This document shows positions 1 through 8,069 of a DNA stretch of 28,121 bases, piece by piece. The stretch's first letter is position 1. Each line of letters opens with the position of its first letter. The stretch comes from Bacteroidota bacterium. GTDB taxonomy: Bacteria; Bacteroidota; Ignavibacteria; Kryptoniales; JAKASW01. Where the stretch lies: positions 1-28,121 of the forward strand of contig JAJYJD010000010.1 in the NCBI GenBank assembly GCA_021789755.1, in the 5' to 3' direction. A program made the position numbers and the translations under genes. The notes below the pieces were generated by a model. That model made no database searches. It had not been told where the DNA came from and was given only the letters and a program-made list of their open reading frames with translations.

Positions 1-62
1 TGGAGTCAGTGAGAGCAGCGTTTGGCCATTTGAGCGGGTCTGGGATTTTGTGTTTTCTTCTT

Positions 63-121
63 TTGAATTTGGTCAGGATTTGAAGTTTGATGCTTAGGAT
101 TTGATCTCCTCAGGATCCTGA
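63..121 (+). promoter_or_regulatory. Possible promoter and small palindrome upstream of htrA
   Basis: A weak sigma70-like pair, TTGAAT (63-68) and TTTGAT (86-91), is separated by 17 nt. Downstream lies a perfect 12-nt palindrome, TCAGGATCCTGA (110-121), about 40 nt before the htrA start, where a repressor could bind. Both signals are short enough to arise by chance. The first 60 bases show no coding or RNA feature that I can support. Confidence 0.2.
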
Positions 122-163
122 TTATCGATGAGTAACAACAAAAACGAGTCGGAGGAAATAGAC

Positions 164-1684
164 ATGCGTAAGAGAACGTTGATTGGCGCGGCGCTTCTGG
201 TTCTGGTCGGAGTCGTGTTCGGGGCGCTGCTCGTTATGAGTTTCAACGGAGTGGGTGAGACTTTCGGATATTCGGGTGAGACCGTCAAGCTTGGCGGACC
301 GGCTCCGGTCCCGGCGGGCGATATAAACCTGCTTGAGACTCAAAACGCTTTCATCGAGATTTCAAAGGCCGTCACGCCGACGGTAGTAAGCGTCACCGTC
401 ACATCTACACCGAAATCGAAAATGCCGGACATCCCGTTTTTCCATAATTTCCAGTTCAATATCCCGAACCCTCAACCCGAAAAAGGAATGGGGTCGGGAG
501 TCATCGTGACGCACGACGGTTACATAATCACCAACAACCACGTCGTTCAAGATGCGGACAAGAACGGTATCAGGGTTAAACTCTTAGATAAGCGGGAGTT
601 TCCGGCCAGGCTGATCGGAACGGATCCGACGACGGACGTCGCGGTGATAAAGATAAATGCCGGGAATCTGCCGATTGCGTCGATAGGCAATTCAGACAGT
701 GTCGAGGTCGGCCAGTGGGTGCTCGCGATAGGCAATCCGCTCGGATTAACGTCCACCGTGACTGCGGGAATAGTCAGCGCGCTCGGCAGGGACATCGATG
801 TCTCGGCCGACAGGTGGGGAATCAGGAATTACATTCAGACCGACGCGGCGATAAATCCCGGCAACAGCGGCGGCGCGCTCGTCAACATCCACGGACAGGT
901 CATCGGGATAAACGCGGCGATTGCCACGCGCACCGGATACAATGAAGGATATGGATTCGCCATCCCGATAAACCTCGTGAAGAAAACCGCTGAAGACATT
1001 ATAGCATACGGGAGGGTTCGTCGACCCATGCTCGGCGTGCAGCTCAAATCCGCAATCGATGAGACCGATGCACACGCCCTCGGTCTTCCGAAGCCGGAGG
1101 GAGTCCTCGTGAATGAAGTCCTTCCGAACAGCCCGGCACAGGCCGCCGGAATCAAAGCGGGCGACGTCATACTCGCGGTCAACGGCAAGGAAGTCGACGC
1201 TGCAAACGAGATCCAGATCCTGATTGCGGAACATAAACCGGGCGACGTCGTCACGCTCACTGTCTTCCGGGACGGAAAGAAGTCCGAAAAAAAGGTGACA
1301 TTGACGGAAATCCCACTGAGCGATCTGGCGAGCGGCGACCAGCAAGCTCAGCCGGAGAGCGCGCAGCCCGACGAGTCGGGTCAGTCAAATATTGCGAAGC
1401 TCGGTATAGCGGTAAAGCCGCTCGACGAGCAGACGATGAAAGATGCGGGAGTCGATCATGGCGTGCTTGTCGCGAGCATCACTCCCGGCGGGCCGGCGGC
1501 AGACCGGACGCTGCTGGAGAACGATATCATCACCGAGGTCGACCATCAGAAGGTGAGTTCGGCGAAGGATTTGTCGGATATATTGAAGAGCAAGAATAAG
1601 GGCGATGCCGTAATGTTGAGAGTTTTGTCCAGGCAGGGGAATTCATATATATCGAGGTTTGTAGCGGTTGAAATCGGCGAGTAA
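164..1684 (+). CDS. htrA: HtrA/DegQ-type periplasmic serine endoprotease with two PDZ domains
   Basis: This is a trypsin-like protease/chaperone that degrades misfolded envelope proteins. The 506-aa product starts with a basic stretch and a hydrophobic segment (about residues 5-26), a signal anchor or uncleaved signal peptide. The protease domain carries the full triad: His126 in NNHVV, Asp158 in TTDVAVIK and Ser235 in NPGNSGG. PDZ1 spans roughly 289-380 and PDZ2 roughly 412-500, joined by a Gln/Ser/Glu-rich linker; length and order match DegP/DegQ. The ATG at 164 is preferred because GGAGGA lies 7 nt upstream. An in-frame ATG at 128 would add 12 polar residues before the membrane segment and has no ribosome site. 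The gene is followed by its own terminator, so it is probably monocistronic. The family is certain; the DegP, DegQ or DegS-like role cannot be settled from sequence alone. Confidence 0.97.
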   Translation: MRKRTLIGAALLVLVGVVFGALLVMSFNGVGETFGYSGETVKLGGPAPVPAGDINLLETQNAFIEISKAVTPTVVSVTVTSTPKSKMPDIPFFHNFQFNIPNPQPEKGMGSGVIVTHDGYIITNNHVVQDADKNGIRVKLLDKREFPARLIGTDPTTDVAVIKINAGNLPIASIGNSDSVEVGQWVLAIGNPLGLTSTVTAGIVSALGRDIDVSADRWGIRNYIQTDAAINPGNSGGALVNIHGQVIGINAAIATRTGYNEGYGFAIPINLVKKTAEDIIAYGRVRRPMLGVQLKSAIDETDAHALGLPKPEGVLVNEVLPNSPAQAAGIKAGDVILAVNGKEVDAANEIQILIAEHKPGDVVTLTVFRDGKKSEKKVTLTEIPLSDLASGDQQAQPESAQPDESGQSNIAKLGIAVKPLDEQTMKDAGVDHGVLVASITPGGPAADRTLLENDIITEVDHQKVSSAKDLSDILKSKNKGDAVMLRVLSRQGNSYISRFVAVEIGE

Positions 1685-1714
1685 AGGACTCTTCCAGGGA
1701 TCATGATTTGAGGG

Positions 1715-1740
1715 AGCCCCGCGTAAGCGGGGCTTTTCTT
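1715..1740 (+). terminator. Rho-independent terminator of htrA
   Basis: A perfect 8-bp stem, AGCCCCGC/GCGGGGCT, closes a GTAA tetraloop of GNRA type and is followed by TTTCTT. It starts 30 nt after the htrA stop codon. Confidence 0.92.
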
Positions 1741-1755
1741 GTGACCGGGGAATGG

Positions 1756-1791
1756 AACACGGAAAAAACGGATATGACGGATTCTCACAGG
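1756..1791. repeat. Degenerate 9-nt tandem repeat after htrA
   Basis: Reading from 1756 in blocks of nine gives AACACGGAA, AAAACGGAT, ATGACGGAT and TCTCACAGG. The first three share an ACGGA core in the same phase. It lies between the htrA terminator and the next gene and resembles the other short-unit arrays of this window in style, not in sequence. The rest of the 1741-1896 gap shows no recognisable gene. Confidence 0.5.
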
Positions 1792-1896
1792 TCATTCTGA
1801 GTGACATGAGAAGTCCTTGATTCGGTATGCGGATTGGAATCAGGGCATTATCCGCAATTGGATTTTAGTCCTTTCTTTATCACATTTATTAAAAGC

Positions 1897-2280
1897 ATGA
1901 AAACAAATAAAGCGGGAAAGGACAGGCCCTACACCGTCGAGTACTACTATAAGGCTCAGTGGGGACATGCCGACGAATTCATCCGACTGTACAAAAAGAA
2001 TCACCATCCCCTCCTGAAGAGACAGCTGGAGATGGGAAGGATTCTGAAGCTCGCGCTGACCCGTCCCCGCCTTCACGGGACGGAAGACGGGAGATGGGAT
2101 TTCAGGGTGACAATCGTCTGGAAAAACATACAAACGACAGACGACGGCTTCAGCGAGGAAAAGCTCGCGCTCGAACTCTTTCCCGATCAGGCGGCCTATA
2201 AAAAAGATGAACAGCGCCGGTTTGAGATCTTAGAAGGTCACTGGGATGTGCCGGTGATCGACATGGACCTGGACAGCTAA
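1897..2280 (+). CDS. Small conserved-looking protein of unknown function
   Basis: The 127-aa product has no signal peptide. It is rich in charged and aromatic residues, with a dense block VEYYYKAQWGHADEF (about residues 14-28) followed by IRLYKKNHHPLLKRQ and a Trp/Arg-rich strand-like stretch DGRWDFRVTIVWKN. Alternating beta-like and helical segments at this length suggest a ferredoxin-like dimeric alpha/beta-barrel fold (NIPSNAP/EthD-like), but no catalytic motif confirms that. I chose the ATG at 1897. The frame also opens at a TTG at 1834, but that would add a hydrophobic stretch that does not look like a signal peptide. Neither start has a good ribosome site. The 55-nt gap to the cupin gene and shared strand allow co-transcription. 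The function is unknown. Confidence 0.7.
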   Translation: MKTNKAGKDRPYTVEYYYKAQWGHADEFIRLYKKNHHPLLKRQLEMGRILKLALTRPRLHGTEDGRWDFRVTIVWKNIQTTDDGFSEEKLALELFPDQAAYKKDEQRRFEILEGHWDVPVIDMDLDS

Positions 2281-2335
2281 GGTAGCCGGGCGAATCGGGA
2301 CTCGAAGCTCCGTAACAAAAATCCGGAGGGCATGC

Positions 2336-2788
2336 ATGAAGAGGATGTTTCTTTTATCCGCAGCTGCGTCGATGTGGCTTTTTTTGTTCTCAGGCACTTT
2401 ACCGGTAAAGACTGCAAACAATTCTGCACCGGCGGACACGGGCCGGTACGACATCGTCAACTGTATAAATGAATTCACACCGGCAAGAGTTGAATCGACG
2501 AAGGCGGGTTACCAGTACTGGTTTGCGGACAGGAAGTTTGCAGATGGGAAAACGCTGAAGCTGAGCGTCGTCCGGCCGCATGAGGCGACACATGCGCCGC
2601 ACCATCACGCAGAAGACGAGTTCTTCTTCGTGCTTCAGGGAAAAGCGGAGTTCGATCTCGACGGGCGGACAAGAGTCGTTGGTCCGTACACAAGCCTCTA
2701 TTGTCCGCCGAATTCGGAACACGGCATCAGGAACGTCGGTGATACCGAGCTCAGGTATCTCGTCGTAAAGAAGTACGGCACTAAATGA
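2336..2788 (+). CDS. Secreted single-domain cupin protein
   Basis: The 150-aa product has an N-terminal signal peptide (hydrophobic core about residues 4-20) and one cupin barrel. Cupin motif 1 is present as H89-x-H91-xxx-E95-(6)-G102, and motif 2 as PPNSEHGIRN with His129, giving the usual three-His/one-Glu metal site. GGAGGG lies 5 nt before the ATG. The stop codon is 10 nt before the pectate lyase gene, so the two are very probably one operon. Cupins of the KdgF type act on unsaturated uronates released by pectate lyases, which makes a role in pectin breakdown plausible. KdgF proteins are normally cytoplasmic and shorter, whereas this one appears exported. The fold is seen directly; the substrate is inference. 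Confidence 0.88.
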   Translation: MKRMFLLSAAASMWLFLFSGTLPVKTANNSAPADTGRYDIVNCINEFTPARVESTKAGYQYWFADRKFADGKTLKLSVVRPHEATHAPHHHAEDEFFFVLQGKAEFDLDGRTRVVGPYTSLYCPPNSEHGIRNVGDTELRYLVVKKYGTK

Positions 2789-2798
2789 AGGGCATGCC

Positions 2799-4004
2799 AT
2801 GATGTCTCGCCTCTTTTTCTGCTTAATTATCCTGTCGTTTGTGACGGCGTCGATTCGCGCGCAGGATTTAACAAAGAACGACAAAGGAAATACTGTCGAT
2901 GTCTCCGGCTTCTATGACAGTGCGCACCACTGGTACGATATTCGGGATGAGGACCATGTCATAGAACCGCTTTCAAACCAAAAACGTTACTCGCCCGATG
3001 ACGTGAAGGAAATCGCAGACAACATTCTCCTTTTTCAGAAAAACAACGGCGGCTGGGCCAAGAACTACGATATGCTCGCCATCCTCATGCCCTCACAGAA
3101 GAGAGCTGTCCTCGCTGCGAGGAACACCGTGAATACGTCTTTCGATAACGGAACGACGCACACGCAGGTCGAGTATCTCGCGAAGGCCTATACTTTGACG
3201 AAAGATGAGCGGTACCGGGAAGCCTGTCTCAGAGGAATTAATTTCATTTTACGGGCGCAGTACACCAACGGCGGATGGCCCCAGTATTACCCTTTGAGGA
3301 AAGATTACAGCCGCTACATCACATTCAACGACGATGCGATGATAGGCGTGATGGAACTCCTGCACCACATCGCGCAGGGTAAACCATATTTTTCGTTTGT
3401 GGACAGCGGCCTTCGCGCGAAAGTGAAAGCCGCCTTCGACAGAGGAATCGACTGTGTATTGAATTGCCAGATAAAGGAGAATGAAAGGCTTACGGCGTGG
3501 TGCCAGCAGCACGACAATATAACTTTCAAACCTCGGTGGGCGCGGACGTTCGAGCCGCCGTCGATCTGCAGTTTCGAGAGCTCGGACATCGTCATGCTTC
3601 TGATGAGCCTCGATCAACCGGGTGAAAAAGTAATCGCGGCCGTGCAGGGCGCTGTAAAATGGTTTTACGACTCCAGGATTTTCGGGGTCCGCACTGATTC
3701 GGTGCCGGCACTGAAGGTTTCTTACCAGTACCACACTGCCGACTTTGATGTCGTCGTGGTGAAGGACACGAAGGCGCCGCCGATATGGTCCCGCTTCTAC
3801 GAGCTCGGGACAAACAGGCCGCTTTTCTGCAACCGGCGCGGCAGAATAGTATACTCGCTCGCGCAGGTGGCCAGGGAGCGGAGAACCGGTTACAGGTGGT
3901 ATGGATACAATCCGCAGCAAGTGCTCGATAAGTATCCGGCGTGGGAGAAGAGGTGGGCTTCGGGGAAGAATGAATTGAGCCGCGGAGAGGAGGAGAAAAG
4001 GTGA
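2799..4004 (+). CDS. Secreted pectate lyase, PL10 family
   Basis: This enzyme cleaves de-esterified polygalacturonate by beta-elimination. The 401-aa product starts with a signal peptide (about residues 1-22, ending SIRAQ). Its body has the helical-repeat pattern of PL10 lyases: NGGWAKNYD (83-91), FDNGTTHTQVEYLA (115-128), NGGWPQYYP (157-165), ITFNDDAM (174-181), LTAWCQQHD (231-239), ARTFEPPS (248-255) and a C-terminal block with WSRFYELGTNRP (330-341). Asp residues in NDDAM and the Arg of SRFYE are candidates for the calcium and catalytic sites known in this family. The first of two adjacent ATGs is used; AAGGG lies 6 nt before it. The last five codons fall inside a purine-rich 8-nt tandem repeat, so the tail EEEKR was probably created by the repeat. 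It follows the cupin gene by 10 nt. Confidence 0.93.
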   Translation: MMSRLFFCLIILSFVTASIRAQDLTKNDKGNTVDVSGFYDSAHHWYDIRDEDHVIEPLSNQKRYSPDDVKEIADNILLFQKNNGGWAKNYDMLAILMPSQKRAVLAARNTVNTSFDNGTTHTQVEYLAKAYTLTKDERYREACLRGINFILRAQYTNGGWPQYYPLRKDYSRYITFNDDAMIGVMELLHHIAQGKPYFSFVDSGLRAKVKAAFDRGIDCVLNCQIKENERLTAWCQQHDNITFKPRWARTFEPPSICSFESSDIVMLLMSLDQPGEKVIAAVQGAVKWFYDSRIFGVRTDSVPALKVSYQYHTADFDVVVVKDTKAPPIWSRFYELGTNRPLFCNRRGRIVYSLAQVARERRTGYRWYGYNPQQVLDKYPAWEKRWASGKNELSRGEEEKR

Positions 4005-4090
4005 TAGGGGGACGAGGAGACTACGAGACAAGGAGACAGGGAGACGGGGAGAAACGGTGACAAGGTGACCTGGAGAAAGGGATAGAAAGG
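3987..4090. repeat. Purine-rich 8-nt tandem repeat, about 13 degenerate copies
   Basis: From 3987 the sequence reads in 8-nt blocks: GAGGAGGA, GAAAAGGT, GATAGGGG, GACGAGGA, GACTACGA, GACAAGGA, GACAGGGA, GACGGGGA, GAAACGGT, GACAAGGT, GACCTGGA, GAAAGGGA and a divergent TAGAAAGG. The consensus is close to GACAAGGA. It begins inside the last codons of the pectate lyase gene and fills most of the gap to the esterase gene. The remaining 4091-4167 shows no gene. Confidence 0.85.
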
Positions 4091-4167
4091 GAAACAAACT
4101 CCAATGCGTTCGCTTCAGCTACTCTTGCGGTTGAACTGTAAAACAGGAACAAACAGAAGAGAGAAAA

Positions 4168-5037
4168 ATGATGAAAGGTTTCAAATCGCTATTTGCGGCG
4201 CTTGTTTTTTTCCTGTCGGTTCCGCTTTTTGCTCAGCATACCGTCAACATCTGGCCGTCCCTGGCGCCGGGGACTGCGAACGAAAAGGATGATGAGACGG
4301 TTGTGGACAACAGAATCTACAAGGTGTACCAGCCAAACCTGACGGCCTACATTCCGTCGAAGCAGAACGACAATCGTCCTGCGGTTATCGTCTGCCCGGG
4401 CGGAGGGTACGATCATCTTGCAATTACGAAAGAAGGGACAAGGGTCGCGAAGTGGCTGAATGAAAACGGCATCGCCGCGTTCGTGCTGAAATACCGGCTG
4501 AATCCCGGCCAGGCGCTGGATGACGCGAAACGCGCGCTAAGTTTCGTCCGCGCCAACTCAAGGAGGTACACCATTAACCCCGAGAAGATCGGAATCCTGG
4601 GTTTTTCGGCGGGCGGACAAGTCGCCGCGGGGGTCGCGACGCATTACGAGAGAACAACCATGAAAGACGACATCGACTCCGTAAGCTGCAAACCGGATTT
4701 CATGATTCTCATTTATCCCGCGCTCGACTGGCTTCACCCGAACGCGGACAAGGAGTTTGAGAAAGCCGGCGGAAGGAACGGCGTCTTCATTCCCTTCTAT
4801 CACCTGGTGAACAAAGACACGCCTCCGACATTCATAGTCCATGCTGCCGACGACAAGACCGTCCCTGTTCACCAGAGCATGCAGTTCTTTGCCGCGCTTG
4901 AAAAAGCCGGAGTCGCGTGCGAGCTGCACATCTTTCAGAAAGGCGGGCATGGCTTCGGACTGGGAACAGGTGAAGCAGGAAGCTGGCCTGGACTGTGCAT
5001 CGGTTGGATGAAGACGGACAGGATACTGGCGAAGTAG
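4168..5037 (+). CDS. Secreted alpha/beta-hydrolase, acetyl-esterase-like
   Basis: The 289-aa product begins with a signal peptide (hydrophobic core about 8-21, ending FAQ). The alpha/beta-hydrolase fold shows CPGGGYDH as the oxyanion-hole loop, nucleophile Ser147 in GFSAGG, Asp229 in AADDKTVP and His261 in GGHGFG, a complete triad. This motif set is that of the bacterial xylan/pectin acetyl-esterase-like branch (BD-FAE/Axe type) rather than lipases. It would remove acyl groups from a polysaccharide or oligosaccharide. Position after the cupin and pectate lyase suggests pectin deacetylation; that is inference from context. Two adjacent ATGs (4168, 4171) are possible, and the ribosome site is only a weak GAGAG. 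Confidence 0.88.
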   Translation: MMKGFKSLFAALVFFLSVPLFAQHTVNIWPSLAPGTANEKDDETVVDNRIYKVYQPNLTAYIPSKQNDNRPAVIVCPGGGYDHLAITKEGTRVAKWLNENGIAAFVLKYRLNPGQALDDAKRALSFVRANSRRYTINPEKIGILGFSAGGQVAAGVATHYERTTMKDDIDSVSCKPDFMILIYPALDWLHPNADKEFEKAGGRNGVFIPFYHLVNKDTPPTFIVHAADDKTVPVHQSMQFFAALEKAGVACELHIFQKGGHGFGLGTGEAGSWPGLCIGWMKTDRILAK

Positions 5038-5050
5038 TATGGGTGAAAAG

Positions 5051-5082
5051 TGAGTGATGGATTGATGGAATAATGGAACGAC
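5051..5082. repeat. 8-nt tandem repeat after the esterase gene
   Basis: Blocks TGAGTGAT, GGATTGAT, GGAATAAT and GGAACGAC follow in phase. The GGAATAAT/GGATTGAT unit recurs at 7999-8038 and 8164-8195, so this sequence type is shared between gaps. Confidence 0.65.
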
Positions 5083-5091
5083 TTGTATGCG

Positions 5092-5126
5092 GACCAGGAA
5101 CCACGGACCATGAACCAAGAACCCTG
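5092..5126. repeat. 7-nt tandem repeat, five copies
   Basis: GACCAGG, AACCACG, GACCATG, AACCAAG and AACCCTG run without interruption, consensus RACCANG. It sits 9 nt after an unrelated 8-nt array. The rest of the 5038-5244 gap holds no gene that I can support. Confidence 0.75.
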
Positions 5127-5244
5127 ACTCGGAGCTTTCAAAGCGGTTCAATCTTGACTGCTAATTCAACGGCGTTTAGCTTGGTTCGTCGAGAGCGTAC
5201 CACACAAAAGAGCGAGCAAAAAGAGCGTTGAGGAGTATTGATCC

Positions 5245-5739
5245 ATGAGACAAGAATGTCATCTTAGGAATGTTTGGCTCACCTGGTTAGGACTCCCGAT
5301 ATTGGCGATCGGGATGTGGGCAGCGGAGGGGTGGCTGGCGGGAGTTGTGGTGCTGGTCGCCGGAGTGCTTGCGCAGGTCATATACATCAGGCAATTTCCC
5401 CGACTGTCGCCGCTGCTTGGTTATGGCTCCGTCAAAGATGTGGGTCTCGGGTCGACACCGGAACACAGAAGATTGTCGCGGGTTACGCTCTATACTGCGA
5501 GCGTCTGCCCATTCTGTCCGATTGTGAAACGACGGCTTCTCGAATTACAGCATCCGCTCGGATTCGACCTTACTGAGGTAGACGTCACCCTCCAGCCCGG
5601 ACTCGCCAAAAAGAAGGGATTTCACTCGGTGCCTGTGATCGAAATAGACGGGCGATACTGGGTCGGGAACGCCACCAGCGCCGATCTCGCGGCTTTCCTG
5701 ACCAAACGTGATTTCAGAACTCCCGCAAGCTCGATCTGA
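5245..5739 (+). CDS. Membrane-anchored glutaredoxin/thioredoxin-fold protein
   Basis: The 164-aa product has two N-terminal hydrophobic segments (about 10-27 and 31-48) followed by a small thioredoxin-fold domain. The redox motif is Cys88-Pro-Phe-Cys91 in SVCPFCP, and the likely cis-proline is in HSVPVIEID. The final stretch WVGNATSADLAAFL matches the glutaredoxin C-terminal helix. The short hairpin-like membrane region would leave the redox domain on the cytoplasmic side if both ends are inside; the topology is inferred. GAGGAG lies 9 nt before the ATG. No partner gene is adjacent, so the disulfide target is unknown. The fusion of two membrane segments to a glutaredoxin domain is less common than the soluble form. 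Confidence 0.87.
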   Translation: MRQECHLRNVWLTWLGLPILAIGMWAAEGWLAGVVVLVAGVLAQVIYIRQFPRLSPLLGYGSVKDVGLGSTPEHRRLSRVTLYTASVCPFCPIVKRRLLELQHPLGFDLTEVDVTLQPGLAKKKGFHSVPVIEIDGRYWVGNATSADLAAFLTKRDFRTPASSI

Positions 5740-5770
5740 TTTGCCGCGGGAAGCTTTCGCCGGCGGGAAA
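5740..5770 (+). other. Imperfect hairpin after the glutaredoxin-like gene
   Basis: TTTGCCGC (5740-5747) pairs with GCGGGAAA (5763-5770) with one mismatch, directly after the stop codon. There is no T tract, so a terminator role is uncertain. The remaining gap to 6019 holds loosely repeated CGAAT-containing blocks (about 5886-5912) and no supportable gene. Confidence 0.3.
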
Positions 5771-6019
5771 TGGGATCCACCGTAATTATGTGTTTCACAA
5801 GACGGGAGAATCCAAGTCAAGAATGAAACGACGCATCTCAATCAACACGAATATCACCAACGGAGGGATCCGTCTGAATAACCCCGAATGACACGAATTC
5901 TATGAATCATAGTTCTTCTATGCGTGCAATTCGCGTTGGGCGATTGGCCGGTTCAATCATCGTTAATTCGTGTGACGCGTGTTCAACGATTTCTTCTGTC
6001 AATTGTATCATCTCCGGAT

Positions 6020-6616
6020 TCACCGTACCGTATACGAGAATGTCAGCATGACGTATCTCGTTAAGACTTCGTTGGTCACATCGCCGACGAGCACGCGTTG
6101 TACAGCCTCGCCACCGACGGTAACTGTGCCGTTGATGACGACAACGACGGGAAGCTTGGAGAGTAGATCCTCCATCGGGGCGTCTCTGTTGACTTTGACG
6201 GAGCCGGCCGGATATTCGGTTGTGTCGCAAACCTGGACAGGCTGCGGGGAACGTCCTTCGACGATTACGCCCTGAATTGGAATCGGTGCGTCCGACATTA
6301 TGAGGGGGCCGATATTCAGTATGTTTCCGGACGGACTGATGGTGATATTAAGAGTCCGCTTTCCTGCGGCGGTCGCCTTTAACCTGTAGGTACGTCGCGG
6401 GATACTTGAGAACGTGATTTTTCCGTCGGGCTCGGTTGATGTAACGAATACCTTCGAGCTGTCTTCAGGATCGAGAAGACGGACAAGCACGCCGGGGAGA
6501 GGAACTCTGTTCGGATCGAGGATTTTCCCTTTGACTTTGTACCCCCGGGCAAATGCGGCGGAGCTGATGAGCGGAACAGATACGCAAAGAAAAGCTGTGG
6601 TGCGAAATGTATTCAG
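6020..6616 (-). pseudogene. Remnant of an outer-membrane protein with carboxypeptidase-regulatory and plug-like domains
   Basis: Read on the minus strand from 6616, the frame encodes a signal peptide (NTFRTTAFLCVSVPLISS, then AAFARG), then KVKGKILDP and the Ig-like beta-sandwich of CarboxypepD_reg-like domains, then a linker VIVEGRSPQP and a plug-like stretch VKVNRDAPMEDLLSKLP. These are the N-terminal parts of large Bacteroidota-type TonB-dependent or OMP beta-barrel proteins. The frame breaks off after GEAVQRVLVGD and ends within 20 residues, so the whole barrel (usually several hundred residues) is missing. The position where ATG would be expected is CTG (6616-6614), with no ribosome site. 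Start loss plus truncation indicate a dead gene. A short internal GTG-started product is possible but would lack the signal peptide. Confidence 0.8.
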
Positions 6617-6724
6617 GTTTGGGTCAATGTCTTTGACCGTCTGTCTGACTGCGATTGTGGTTTAAGGGACAGGGCGGCCTTTTTCTTCTTTCCGTCGTCT
6701 TGTTATCTTCATTAATAATTCTTG

Positions 6725-7966
6725 ATGGAACCCCGCTTAGATACTTCCGATCCCTACGCTTCTCTCCGCACAAGAGATTTCAGATGGTTTGTCAGCGCGC
6801 GCTTCGCTCTGACGATCGGCATCCAGATGCAATCCGTGATCGTCGGCTGGCAGATTTACCAGATTACTCACGACGCCCTTTCGCTCGGATTGATCGGTCT
6901 CTCGGAGGCGTTGCCGTTCTTCGGCATATCACTCTATGCAGGGCATGTAGCCGACAGGACGAGCAGGAAAAGCGTCATACTCTCTTCAAGCACGGTATAC
7001 TTTCTGTGCGCCGCGGCCCTGCTCCTTATCTCCACGAAACTCGAATGGATACTTCACACGCACGGCATCTTCCCGATTTACGCGATCATTTTCATCACCG
7101 GCCTTGCACGCGGTTTTCTAACGCCTTCGCAAAGCGCCTTCATGGCACAGCTCGTCCCGAGGGAGCTTTACGGCAATGCCTCCACATGGAGCAGCGTGTC
7201 CTGGCAGCTCGCGGACGTCACCGGCCCGGCTTTCGGCGGATTGATATATGGTTTCTCCGGAGTGGGTGCGGCTTATTCCGCCGTTGTTGTTATGACTCTC
7301 ATCGGTCTGATTTCTTTCACGATGGTTGGAAGGAAACCGGTGCCGGAAAGGAAGGCTCGGGAATCGATCGCGCAAAGCCTTTCGGGAGGTTTGAGATTCG
7401 TCTTCCATGACCAGATCATACTCAGCGCAATATCGCTCGACATGTTCGCCGTTTTTTTCGGAGGAGCGGTAGCGGTGCTCCCGATTTTTGCCGACCAGGT
7501 CTTGCACACGGGTGCCAAGGGATTGGGATTTCTGCGCGCTGCCCCCGCTGTCGGGTCGGTGGTGATGTCCGTTATCCAGGCACACCATCCGTTTTTCAAG
7601 CGCGCAGGCCGGAATCTCCTTGTCTGCGTCTTCGGCTTTGGCCTGGCAATAGTTTCTTTTTCGCTGTCGAAGAATTTCTACCTGTCGCTGATCATTCTCA
7701 TCTTCAGCGGTATGTTCGACAATGTGAGCGTCGTTATCCGGAACACCATCATTCAGCTGCACACGCCCGACGAAATGCGTGGACGCGTAGCGGCGGTAAA
7801 CGGCCTATTCGTCGGTTCATCGAACGAGCTCGGGGCGTTCGAATCCGGCGTTGCCGCAAAGCTGATGGGACTTGTTCCTTCGGTGGTATTCGGCGGGACG
7901 ATGGCGCTCCTGGTCGTCGGGGCAGTGAGGAAATTCGCGCCGAAGCTGAGGAAGCTCGAACTGTGA
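6725..7966 (+). CDS. MFS exporter, EntS-like (MFS_3 type)
   Basis: The 413-aa product has about twelve hydrophobic segments and the MFS motif A loop GHVADRTSRK between segments 2 and 3. The order and wording of conserved blocks (RWFVSARFAL, VGWQIYQIT, GLIGLSEALP, GLARGFLTPSQSAF, NASTWSSVSWQ, GPAFGGLIYG, TPDEMRGRVAAVNGLF) match the EntS/MFS_3 group, which exports siderophores or drugs by proton antiport. The substrate here is unknown. ATG 6725 is used; a TTG directly before it is in frame. No clear ribosome site is visible. The gene stands alone between a pseudogene and a convergent operon. Confidence 0.92.
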   Translation: MEPRLDTSDPYASLRTRDFRWFVSARFALTIGIQMQSVIVGWQIYQITHDALSLGLIGLSEALPFFGISLYAGHVADRTSRKSVILSSSTVYFLCAAALLLISTKLEWILHTHGIFPIYAIIFITGLARGFLTPSQSAFMAQLVPRELYGNASTWSSVSWQLADVTGPAFGGLIYGFSGVGAAYSAVVVMTLIGLISFTMVGRKPVPERKARESIAQSLSGGLRFVFHDQIILSAISLDMFAVFFGGAVAVLPIFADQVLHTGAKGLGFLRAAPAVGSVVMSVIQAHHPFFKRAGRNLLVCVFGFGLAIVSFSLSKNFYLSLIILIFSGMFDNVSVVIRNTIIQLHTPDEMRGRVAAVNGLFVGSSNELGAFESGVAAKLMGLVPSVVFGGTMALLVVGAVRKFAPKLRKLEL

Positions 7967-7998
7967 GCGCGAATCTTGGAAGAGTCGAATGGGTTACG

Positions 7999-8038
7999 GG
8001 AATAGTGGAATAATGGAATGTCGAAATAGTGAAATAAT
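7999..8038. repeat. 8-nt tandem repeat, five copies
   Basis: GGAATAGT, GGAATAAT, GGAATGTC, GAAATAGT and GAAATAAT run uninterrupted, starting 32 nt after the MFS stop codon. It is the clearest copy of the GGAATAAT-type array. Confidence 0.85.
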
Positions 8039-8069
8039 GTCTCGCGCATTAATATAAAAATATGATACC

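Noticed and set aside
5907..6230. Open minus-strand frame with a protein-like tail near the pseudogene
   Set aside because: Its first part is a shifted reading of the pseudogene; the tail could not be matched to any family and merges into repeat-like DNA.
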